Below, in pieces: positions 1-6,807 of a DNA stretch of 64,000 nt. This stretch comes from Planctomycetota bacterium. GTDB lineage: Bacteria; Planctomycetota; UBA1135; GCA-002686595. Numbering within the stretch: the first letter of the stretch is position 1; every line of letters starts with the position of its first letter. The notes below the pieces were generated by a model that was given only the letters and a program-made list of their open reading frames with translations, was not told where the DNA came from and did not search any database. The translations under genes were made by a program, and so were the position numbers. The stretch spans positions 1-64,000 of the forward strand of contig JAJDEU010000004.1 in NCBI GenBank assembly GCA_029259635.1, given 5' to 3'.

Positions 1-197
1 ACGTTGTTCCGGCGGTTCAGCGGGGCGGATGGGCCGGGTTCATCGGGTGGAGGGGAGCCCGGTGCTAAGCCGGGGCCAACAAGGGGCTGTCCGCCGGAGG
101 CGGTCGGATGGTGGTTGTTGCGCGGCCGCGCGGCCTTGAGCAGCCGGGTTCAGGTGAGGAGACGGGCAGAAGCTCCGCTGACGCGGAGCAAGATATG
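1..197. other. Left window edge, no supported gene
   Basis: A short open frame crosses this stretch (4-207), but its composition (Arg/Gly/Pro-rich, no recognisable motif) looks like non-coding GC-rich DNA. It also runs into the palindrome at 198-216. It could be the last codons of a gene that starts outside the window. I see nothing else supportable before the candidate oriT. Confidence 0.3.
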
Positions 198-234
198 CGT
201 TTTCTAGAAGAAAACGGGACATCCCTGACCAGGG
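198..234 (+). promoter_or_regulatory. Candidate origin of transfer (oriT)
   Basis: A perfect inverted repeat CGTTTTCT-AGA-AGAAAACG (198-216) is followed at once by GGGACATCCC (216-225) and CTGACC. An AT-rich hairpin next to a CCTG-like motif, just upstream of mobC and the relaxase gene, is the usual arrangement of MOBP-type oriT regions, whose nic sites often carry ATCCTG. Placing the nick within 222-228 is inference. The palindrome could instead be an operator for the mob operon. Confidence 0.45.
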
Positions 235-281
235 CTGCGATGATCGAGAGCGTCGGAACGACGCGATGAAGGAGGTGCGGA

Positions 282-893
282 GTGGCCACTAGCCGTCGTG
301 CGCGGGCCGTCGGGGGCCGTCCGCACCAGATCACCGTGTGGCTCTCGGACGCGGAGCTGGGCGCGGTGGTTGCCGCCGCCGCCCGGGCGGGGATGGCTCC
401 GGGCGCGTGGTTGGGAAACGCGGGCGTGCGAGCGGCGGAGGCCGGGGCGCCCCAGAGTCGCGTGACGCCGGGGCTGGCGGCGCTGGCGCCGTTGTGCTCG
501 GAGCTGATGGAGCACCGCCGGGTGTTGCGCAACGTTGGGGGCAACCTCAACGACGTGGCCCGGCACGCGAACTCGACGGGTGTGTTGCACCCGAACACTG
601 AGCGGGTGGAGCAGCTTGTGGCTCGGGTCGTGGAGCGGGTCGACCTGGCCGTCGGGCAGGTGGAGTCGTTGGCGCGGGAGACCCGCGCCGAGCGTGTCCG
701 TGCCGGCCGGCTGCGGGCGGGTGGCGGCCGTGGCCGGGCCGGCACCGGTGGCCACGGCGGTGGCCACTCGGGTGCTGACAGCGAAGGTGGTGGTGGCCGT
801 GGCCACGATCAGCGTGACGACCAGGATGGCCGTGGCCACCAGGATGGCCGGGGCGACCAGGACGGCCGTGGCCACGGCGGTGGCCACCGGTGA
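282..893 (+). CDS. mobC: MobC-like relaxosome accessory protein
   Basis: This 203-residue protein probably binds oriT and helps the relaxase melt the nick region. The N-terminal 15-110 region reads like a ribbon-helix-helix MobC protein, with QITVWLSDAELG near residue 17 and the hallmark NLNDVARHAN near residue 87. The GTG start at 282 has a good Shine-Dalgarno sequence (GAAGGAGG) just upstream. The stop overlaps the relaxase start by four bases (GTGA), so the two are translationally coupled. From about residue 150 the protein is an unusual Gly/His/Asp/Arg tail made of repeated DGRGH units, encoded by 12-base tandem repeats. The MobC identity is quite secure from motif and context; the function of the tail is unknown. 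Confidence 0.8.
   Translation: MATSRRARAVGGRPHQITVWLSDAELGAVVAAAARAGMAPGAWLGNAGVRAAEAGAPQSRVTPGLAALAPLCSELMEHRRVLRNVGGNLNDVARHANSTGVLHPNTERVEQLVARVVERVDLAVGQVESLARETRAERVRAGRLRAGGGRGRAGTGGHGGGHSGADSEGGGGRGHDQRDDQDGRGHQDGRGDQDGRGHGGGHR
742..890 (+). repeat. Tandem repeats encoding the MobC Gly/His/Asp tail
   Basis: Short imperfect repeats built on GGCCGTGGCCAC and GACCAGGATGGCCGTGG lie head to tail inside the 3' end of mobC. They encode GHGGGH at both ends and DQDGRGH/HQDGRGD in between. Such repeats can change copy number by slippage. The encoded His/Asp-rich tail could bind metal or DNA, which is only an inference. Confidence 0.7.
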
Positions 894-2413
894 TTGGGAA
901 GGTGAGCAGGGGGTGGCGGGTCGGCGGACTCATCCGCTACCTGATGGGGCCTGGTCGGGCGAACGAGCACACCAACCAGCACGTGATCGGCAGCTGGGAC
1001 GGCGCCCCGGACAAGCACCAGCCCGCCCGGCGCGCGAACGGCGAGTTCGACGTGGCGGAGCTGACCGACACATTGGCGACGTCCGCGCTCGACGCGGGAG
1101 TGCCGCAGTCGGAACCGCCCGTCGCCGAGGGCGCTCGGGCTCCGCGTGGCCCGGTCTGGCACTGCTCGCTGCGCAACCACGCCGAGGATCGGGTGCTCAC
1201 CGACGAGGAGTGGGCGACGGTGGTCGCGGAGGTGATGCACCGGACCGGGATCGCCCCCTACGGCGATACGGGTGCCTGCCGGTGGGTCGCGATCCGGCAC
1301 GCCGCCGACCACGTGCACATCGCCGCCGTCCTAGTGCGCCAGGACAGCCTGGTGCGGGTCCACCCGCGCAACGACTATGGGCAGGTTCGGGAGGTGTGCC
1401 GGGAGGCTGAGTCCCGGTTGGGTCTGACCGTGACGGCGGCCGCCGACCGCACCGCGGTCGTTCCGCCCACCCGCGCGGAGACCGAGAAGGCGCTGCGACG
1501 CGGGGAAGCGGAGACTCCCCGGGAGTTCCTCCGCCGGGCGGCGCGGTCGGCGGCGGTAGCCGGCCGCGATCCGGAAGGGTTCCGCGCGGCCCTGGCCGAG
1601 GCCGGCGTGCGGTATCGGGGCCGGTCCGCCCCGGACGGGCAGCTGACCGGCTACGCGGTCGCGGCGCCCGGCGACCTCAACGCCGACGGTCGTCCGATCT
1701 GGTACTCCGGGCGCACCCTGGCCCGGGACCTGGCGCTGCCCGCGCTGAAGGCGCGGTGGGCTTCAGCCCCGGCCCCACCTGCGGCGCTGCCGCCGCAGGA
1801 GGGTGAGCGGTCGGAGATCGGGCGGGCGGAGCGCGCGGCGGCCGTCGCGGAGGCGGTGTCGGCGATGGAGCACGCCACAGCGGTCGTGGCCGCCGGGGAA
1901 CGGGGCGAGGTTGCGGGGATTGCCCACGCGGCCGAGGACATGCTGCACGCGGTCGGGCGGGTCACCACCCGCCAGCAGGTCCCGGCGCGGCGAGGACCGG
2001 AGGACCTCTACCAGCGGGCCGCCCGCACCGCCCGGATCGGGCAACCTCAACGGTGGGGGCCTGTCGCGGCCGAGCTGCGGTCGGCCTCGTGGCGGTTGAT
2101 GGCCATCCGCAGCCTCGTGCGAGGACCGGGCGGGGCCGACGCCGGCGCGCAGCTGGCGCTTGCGCTCGCCTCGTTGCTGGCCGAGATCGCCGCCTACCAC
2201 GAACAGACCCGCAGCATCGCCCAGGCCCGGGCCGCGCGGGCCAGCCGGCAGGCACTGTCCCGGCCACCGGGTCAGCCCACACCACCCGGCGCGAGCCGGC
2301 CCGACCGGGGAAACCAACCTCGGCGCACCACCAGCCGAGCACCCGCCTCGCCGGCGCGGCCAACGGGCCCGCCGAGGACACCAGGCCCCGAACAACGCGG
2401 CCGCCGACGGTAA
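890..2413 (+). CDS. Relaxase (MobA/VirD2-like)
   Basis: This 507-residue protein is the presumed oriT-nicking relaxase. The N-terminal 300 residues hold the HUH features: a likely catalytic Tyr17 in GGLIRYLMGPG, motif II around WHCSLRNH (residues 90-97) and the metal-binding histidine triad in RHAADHVHIAA (His137, His141, His143). The C-terminal 150 residues are Ala/Arg/Pro-rich and of low complexity, as often in actinobacterial relaxases. The GTG start overlaps the mobC stop (GTGA). The length is normal for this group. Its own coupling protein and T4SS lie on the opposite strand at 13-21 kb, so the plasmid appears self-transmissible rather than merely mobilisable. The exact MOB family (probably P) was not tested. 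Confidence 0.85.
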   Translation: MIGKVSRGWRVGGLIRYLMGPGRANEHTNQHVIGSWDGAPDKHQPARRANGEFDVAELTDTLATSALDAGVPQSEPPVAEGARAPRGPVWHCSLRNHAEDRVLTDEEWATVVAEVMHRTGIAPYGDTGACRWVAIRHAADHVHIAAVLVRQDSLVRVHPRNDYGQVREVCREAESRLGLTVTAAADRTAVVPPTRAETEKALRRGEAETPREFLRRAARSAAVAGRDPEGFRAALAEAGVRYRGRSAPDGQLTGYAVAAPGDLNADGRPIWYSGRTLARDLALPALKARWASAPAPPAALPPQEGERSEIGRAERAAAVAEAVSAMEHATAVVAAGERGEVAGIAHAAEDMLHAVGRVTTRQQVPARRGPEDLYQRAARTARIGQPQRWGPVAAELRSASWRLMAIRSLVRGPGGADAGAQLALALASLLAEIAAYHEQTRSIAQARAARASRQALSRPPGQPTPPGASRPDRGNQPRRTTSRAPASPARPTGPPRTPGPEQRGRRR

Positions 2414-2437
2414 GGGCCACTCGGGTCAAGAGAGCCC

Positions 2438-2467
2438 GTATATCTGACTTCGCTACGTGGATATACT
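2438..2467 (+). promoter_or_regulatory. VapBC operator and promoter
   Basis: A perfect inverted repeat, GTATATC at 2438-2444 and GATATAC at 2460-2466 (22 bases centre to centre), precedes the antitoxin. The right half overlaps a -10-like TATACT (2462-2467), which sits only seven bases before the GTG at 2475. A transcript from it would be leaderless or nearly so. An antitoxin bound at the repeat would block this promoter, the usual autoregulation of VapBC operons. No clear -35 box is visible. Confidence 0.6.
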
Positions 2468-2474
2468 TGGGGGT

Positions 2475-2669
2475 GTGGCGAAGCATCTGATCGACCTCGA
2501 CGAGGACGCCGTGAACAGCGCTCGTGCCGAGCTGGGCACCTCGACCCTGAAGGACACTGTGAACGAGGCGCTGCGTCGCGCCGGCGCCGCCCGGGCCCAG
2601 CGCGTCTCGGCTGCCCTCGATGCGTTGGGCACGCTGTCCCCGGGTGAGCGGGGGGACGCGTGGCGCTGA
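2475..2669 (+). CDS. VapB-like antitoxin
   Basis: A 64-residue acidic-then-basic small protein (VAKHLIDLDEDAVNSARAEL at its start) with the ribbon-helix-helix feel of VapB/Arc antitoxins: a short beta strand, then helices ending in STLKDTVNEALRR. It should bind its operator through the N-terminus and cap the toxin with its C-terminus. I chose GTG 2475 because it follows the -10 box directly. A GTG at 2457 would add six residues but falls inside the operator. The stop overlaps the toxin start by ten bases. Confidence 0.8.
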   Translation: MAKHLIDLDEDAVNSARAELGTSTLKDTVNEALRRAGAARAQRVSAALDALGTLSPGERGDAWR

Positions 2670-3085
2670 GCGCGCACCGCGTGTATCTGCTGGACACCAG
2701 CGTGATCAAACGCCTGGGGCGCGCCCAGGTGCGCGCGGTCGTCGAACCGCTCGCACACCGAGGGCAGGCCGCGCGTTCGACGATCTGCGACCTCGAAGTC
2801 GGATTCTCCGCCCGCAACGCCGAGGAGTGGGACCAGCTCATCGTCGCGCTAGAGACCTTCACCCCGATCGCCACGACCGCGACCCACGTCCAGCGGGCTC
2901 TGCAGGTCCAACGTCTGCTCGCGGTACGAAGCCAGCGCGAACGCAAGATCCCTGATCTACTGATCGCCGCCACCGCCGAAGAGCACGGCATGATCGTGCT
3001 GCACTACGACGTTGACTTCGATCTGATCAGCGAGGTCACCGGACAGCCCACCGAATGGGTCTGTCCCTCCGGCGTGATCGACTGA
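2660..3085 (+). CDS. VapC-like PIN-domain ribonuclease toxin
   Basis: A 141-residue PIN-domain protein. The acidic metal-binding residues are visible: Asp12 in YLLDTSV, Glu46 in CDLEVGF, Asp99 in KIPDLLIAA and Asp117/119 in HYDVDFD. The length is typical of VapC (about 130-145). It presumably cleaves tRNA or other structured RNA when freed from the antitoxin encoded just upstream, and acts as a plasmid-addiction module. The GTG start at 2660 overlaps the antitoxin gene. All catalytic residues are present, so the toxin should be active. Confidence 0.88.
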   Translation: MALSAHRVYLLDTSVIKRLGRAQVRAVVEPLAHRGQAARSTICDLEVGFSARNAEEWDQLIVALETFTPIATTATHVQRALQVQRLLAVRSQRERKIPDLLIAATAEEHGMIVLHYDVDFDLISEVTGQPTEWVCPSGVID

Positions 3086-3310
3086 CCGGGCGACCGCCCC
3101 CCGACTCGGCGTCGCTGGGGCCCACTCAAGCTTCCCCCGCGTCCTTGGACCGGCGCGACCAGTCGCTCATGGCCACCTGAGCGGCGCCTTGCCCGTTCAG
3201 AGATCCTTCGGAACTCCGGTGGACGGTCTCGGTCGTAGGCACATCATCCGGTCAGGCGAGGTCGTCGGGTGTCGAGTCCGGGCCGGCGAGTAGCGGATCT
3301 GAATCGTCCA

Positions 3311-3988
3311 TCAGGCCCGCTCCGACGGGTCGCTGTCTTGGGGCGAAGGCGTGGGTTCGAGGAACTCGCCTTGACCCTGGTGAACACCCGAGCCCTTGAA
3401 ATCGACCCCGCCCTGCCAGTGGGCACCGCGCATCCGCAGTGACCCGAAGTAGGTTCCGTTGAACTCGGCGTACCCGCAGAACACCGCGTCCTCGAAGCAC
3501 GCGCCGAAGTCGATGATCGCGTTGGTGATGCGGGTAGTGCCGTGGAAGTGGGTTGCCCGGCACATCAGCTCACCGACCATGCAGCCGGATAGATCCAACT
3601 CGTGCAGGTGCGCACCGCTGAGATCTAGATGTAGTGGGGGCCAAGGGTCGCGTGTATCGCTGCGGTGCAACCGCACGCGCAGCACACGCAGGGCGGCGCG
3701 GAGGCTCGTGTCGGGAAGCCCCGGCGCCGGGGGTGCGCTGCGTAGATGCTGGCAGATCAGATCGATGACGGTCTGCCGGTCGGTCGGGTTGTCGACACCG
3801 TGCTGCTCGATCGCCGCGATCGCGGCCAGCCGCACGGCCTGGTCGGTGCCGGGGTCGGTCAATTGCTGGCCCAGTAGGGACAGCGACTGTTGCCCGGCCG
3901 CTGCCGGGCGCCGGCGGGCCATCCATACAGCGCCGAGAGCACTGCCGCAGGCCGCCGCCACGGCGGCCACTAGCAGCTCCACCAGCAC
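3311..3988 (-). CDS. Membrane-anchored pentapeptide-repeat protein
   Basis: A 225-residue protein with one N-terminal hydrophobic segment (LLVAAVAAACGSALGAVWMA, about residues 4-23) followed by RRR, so it is probably anchored with the rest in the cytoplasm. From about residue 120 it carries degenerate pentapeptide repeats (LDLSGAHLHELDLSG, then DFGACFEDAVFCGYAEFNG), which fold as a right-handed quadrilateral helix. Some pentapeptide proteins mimic DNA and protect gyrase, but no such link is visible here. It stands alone, about 200 bases past the esterase stop and 225 bases from the VapC stop. No specific function can be assigned. Confidence 0.65.
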   Translation of the reverse strand: MLVELLVAAVAAACGSALGAVWMARRRPAAAGQQSLSLLGQQLTDPGTDQAVRLAAIAAIEQHGVDNPTDRQTVIDLICQHLRSAPPAPGLPDTSLRAALRVLRVRLHRSDTRDPWPPLHLDLSGAHLHELDLSGCMVGELMCRATHFHGTTRITNAIIDFGACFEDAVFCGYAEFNGTYFGSLRMRGAHWQGGVDFKGSGVHQGQGEFLEPTPSPQDSDPSERA

Positions 3989-4183
3989 GGCCCTGCTCCC
4001 AGGTTCGCTATGTCAGTAGTTACCTGATCTCCGCCACGGTACGCATCCACCGTGACAACCTGCTGGACCGCCGCAGCAGGCCCAGAGTCTCCGGCGGGCG
4101 GGGCGTCGATACCGTGGAAGGTCGTGGCCGATCTACGGATGCCCGACGGGTTGTCGCTCTCCGGAGTGGTGAGGAGCAACCGC

Positions 4184-5185
4184 TTATGGGTGGGGCCGCA
4201 GCCAGGTGTCGAAGAACTCGGTGGTCGATCGGATTCGGTCAGGCCCGTACTGGCGTCTCTCCCCATGGCCCATGCCTTGCTGCACGTAGAGCTGGGCGGG
4301 GACCCCGGCCGCGCGCAGCCGGTCGCGCAGCTCCCGGCTCTGGCTGGGCGGCACCAAGCTGTCCCGGGAACCGTGCCACAGCTGGAACGGTGGTTCGTCG
4401 CCATCCACCCAGTTCACCGGGCTGGCGCTCTCGGCCTGCCGCCGGGTGCTACCCGCCAGATTGCCGAACAGGGAATTCACCACAAGCTGCTGGGCGGGGC
4501 GGGAGCCAGCGCAGCACGGGTCGCGAAACCCGCTGACCAGGTCGGACGGGCCGTAGTCGTCCACCACCGCCTGTACGGCGCTGGAGACCTCGAGGCTCGC
4601 GCCGACCTCCCACTGCGGCACCTTCGTCGCCACGCCGGCCATCGCGGCCAGGTGACCGCCGGCGCTGGCGCCCCACACGCCGATCTTGTCGGGGTACAGG
4701 CGGTAGCGGCGGGCGTTTGCGCGCAACGCCCGGATCGCGGCCTTGACGTCGACGATCTGGGCCGGCCACACCGCCTCCGGAATCAGCCGGTAGTTGATGC
4801 AGGCCACCGCGAAGCCGCGCGACATGAGCGACGCCTCCCGAGGGGCGCAGCCCTTGTCCTTGCTGCCGGTGGACCAGCCGCCGCCGTGGATCCACACGAT
4901 GAGCGGCACCTGCTCGACACCGTTGTCCGGAACGTAGAGGTCGAGCGAGGTGGAACGGCCTCTACCGGCGCCGCTGTAGCGGAGATCGGTGAAGGTGCGC
5001 CAACGGGACGCCGGTCGCAGCAGCGACCCCGGAGTCGCCTGGACCGAGGCGGTCGGCTCGATGGGTGACGTCGAAGCGTTGTTGGCGCCGGTGCTCGCGG
5101 CAGAGATGGCTACGGCGACGATCACCGCACTCGAGAGGGCCAGGCGCATCAATGCTCGGCTGGTGAGCTGCCAGGCGTTGGTCAT
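4184..5185 (-). CDS. Secreted alpha/beta hydrolase (esterase)
   Basis: A 333-residue carboxylesterase of the alpha/beta-hydrolase fold (BD-FAE or hormone-sensitive lipase-like). A signal-peptide-like N-terminus (LALSSAVIVAVAISAAST) indicates export. The oxyanion motif HGGGW lies near residue 100, the nucleophile serine in GASAGG near residue 170, the acid probably in HGSRDSLVP near 270, and the histidine in GMGHG near 307. Its ATG overlaps the stop of the upstream 541-residue gene (ATGA), so it is the last gene of the transfer operon. That placement is odd for a housekeeping esterase and suggests a surface or lipid-modifying role during mating, which is inference. Confidence 0.8.
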   Translation of the reverse strand: MTNAWQLTSRALMRLALSSAVIVAVAISAASTGANNASTSPIEPTASVQATPGSLLRPASRWRTFTDLRYSGAGRGRSTSLDLYVPDNGVEQVPLIVWIHGGGWSTGSKDKGCAPREASLMSRGFAVACINYRLIPEAVWPAQIVDVKAAIRALRANARRYRLYPDKIGVWGASAGGHLAAMAGVATKVPQWEVGASLEVSSAVQAVVDDYGPSDLVSGFRDPCCAGSRPAQQLVVNSLFGNLAGSTRRQAESASPVNWVDGDEPPFQLWHGSRDSLVPPSQSRELRDRLRAAGVPAQLYVQQGMGHGERRQYGPDRIRSTTEFFDTWLRPHP

Positions 5186-6807
5186 CGGTGCCGGCGGGGG
5201 TGGCGAGTCAGGGCCCGCGCGGGAGCCGGGTGTGGCCTGGAGGGGTGAGCCGGCCGGCCGGGGGCGTCGGCTCGGGCGGCCGGGGTGAACGGTACCTCGG
5301 CGCGTAGCGCGGCGGATGCGGAGCTGTGTTCTGCCGCCGCTGTGGCGTGGTATCCGGCGGCGAGGTCGTCGATCCGCTCGGGCTCGGAATCCTCGGTCGC
5401 GGCGCCTGAACCGCCCGGGGTGCCGGTCACGTCGGGGTGGGTGCGCTCGTAGCCGGCGTCGCGCTCGGCTCTGTCCGCGGCCGCTTCTGCATCTTCGGCC
5501 GCGTCGTTGTGTGAGGCGGCGGCCGCTGGATCAACTGGCCCGCTCGAGGGATGGGCCGCGTCGAGGACGACGCGGTCCACCGCGCTGGTCGGGTCGAGAT
5601 CCCCCAGCCGCTCGGCCGGCTCGACGGGGGTGGATCCACTTCGTGGTCTCGGGGAGGGCGGCCACGGCCGCCCCGCCCGAGCCGCGGCCGCCTGGTGCTG
5701 GTCGTCAAGCGAGCGTTGCAGCAGCCGGGTGGCATACGCCGCCGGTTTACGGGCCCGGGCGATCGCTTCGTGTGGAAAGCTGGCCAGCATCCGCTCCACT
5801 GGTTGACCCGCCTGTATGCCGTCGTGGATCGTGCGAGCGAGTGTTGGCCAGGCGCGGCAGCCCACCAGCTGCTCGGCGACATCGGGCGCCGCTGTCCGCA
5901 CGAGTTCTTCGGCGGCCGCGCGGTCGACATCCTGGCGTGGGATGTCGCGCAGCACCGGCCCGGTTGCGCCGGCGCCGGGCCGCTGGCTTGGGGTCGCGTC
6001 CGGTGTGTGCGACGGGTCGGCCTCGACGACGACGAGCTGGTCGGTGAGATTCGCGGCGAACCAGCCGGCGAGCGCGCCCGCGTCCCGTGTGGTGGGGCGG
6101 GCGAGGTCGGCCTCGGGGATTCGTCGTAGGACATCCGCAGGCGCGTAGCCGCGGTCGGCCAACGTCTGGACGTGCTGGGCGAGGATACCGAACGCGGCAC
6201 TGCCGCTGACCGCTTCGGCGATCTCGGGTGACCACGCTTCCTGGGCTGCCTCGGCCACTGTCCTCAGCCACTGCTCGTGGTCTTGGACGGTGTCGTGGCG
6301 GGCCGCGCGGCGGCGCTGATCAGTTCGTTGCGTGTGACCGGTGAGCCGCGCGAGCAGGTCACGGTCCGGCCCGGCGGCTGCCAGCTCGGCGGCCAGGTCG
6401 CGGGCCCGGGCTTCGGTGTCGCAGCTGACCTGCAGCCGCATCGTGTCGGTGGAGGTGGCCGGCTGGAGCGGGACGATCTCGGCCTCCAGGACCCACCTGC
6501 CCGCCTCGGTCGGGCGGATGCGGACCTCAAGCTCGTCCTCCTGATTGGTGACACTGCGAGAGTCCGCCCACCCCGTCGTCTCCCGGGCCTCGGCCGGGGT
6601 CACCTGCCGCACCGGCGGGTGACGGAGCAGGTCCTCAGCCTCGTCGTGGGCCAGGGCGGCGTCCTCCGCCTCCGACCAGGCACGTTTCCCGCGTTGCTGA
6701 CGGCGGTCGCGGAGCAGCCAGCCCAACGCCATCACCGCCTGGGCGTAGGTCTGGGTGTGGGTGCGGTCGAGCCCCACCACGGGCGGCTCGTCGACGGGCA
6801 CGCTCAA
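5182..6807 (-). CDS. Transfer-operon accessory protein, unknown
   Basis: A 541-residue acidic, Ala/Pro-rich protein that I cannot assign to a family. Residues 1-130 look globular, with YAQAVMALGWLLRDRRQQRG near the start and a beta-rich segment around 80-130. Residues 200-370 are helical with two related stretches (SAAFGILAQHVQTLADRGYA and RAWPTLARTIHDGIQAGQPV), each followed by a LRRIPE or LASFPHE-like turn, perhaps a duplicated domain. The last 170 residues are low complexity. Its start overlaps the methylase-helicase stop and its stop overlaps the esterase start, so it is made with both. A partner role for the methylase-helicase is plausible but unproven. Confidence 0.7.
   Translation of the reverse strand: MSVPVDEPPVVGLDRTHTQTYAQAVMALGWLLRDRRQQRGKRAWSEAEDAALAHDEAEDLLRHPPVRQVTPAEARETTGWADSRSVTNQEDELEVRIRPTEAGRWVLEAEIVPLQPATSTDTMRLQVSCDTEARARDLAAELAAAGPDRDLLARLTGHTQRTDQRRRAARHDTVQDHEQWLRTVAEAAQEAWSPEIAEAVSGSAAFGILAQHVQTLADRGYAPADVLRRIPEADLARPTTRDAGALAGWFAANLTDQLVVVEADPSHTPDATPSQRPGAGATGPVLRDIPRQDVDRAAAEELVRTAAPDVAEQLVGCRAWPTLARTIHDGIQAGQPVERMLASFPHEAIARARKPAAYATRLLQRSLDDQHQAAAARAGRPWPPSPRPRSGSTPVEPAERLGDLDPTSAVDRVVLDAAHPSSGPVDPAAAASHNDAAEDAEAAADRAERDAGYERTHPDVTGTPGGSGAATEDSEPERIDDLAAGYHATAAAEHSSASAALRAEVPFTPAARADAPGRPAHPSRPHPAPARALTRHPRRHR

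Noticed and set aside
2457..2474. Antitoxin start at GTG 2457
   Set aside because: It would put the start codon inside the operator/-10 region; GTG 2475 fits promoter spacing and the protein family better.
4052..5068. Plus-strand frame opposite the esterase
   Set aside because: The esterase on the minus strand has a full set of catalytic motifs; the plus frame has none.
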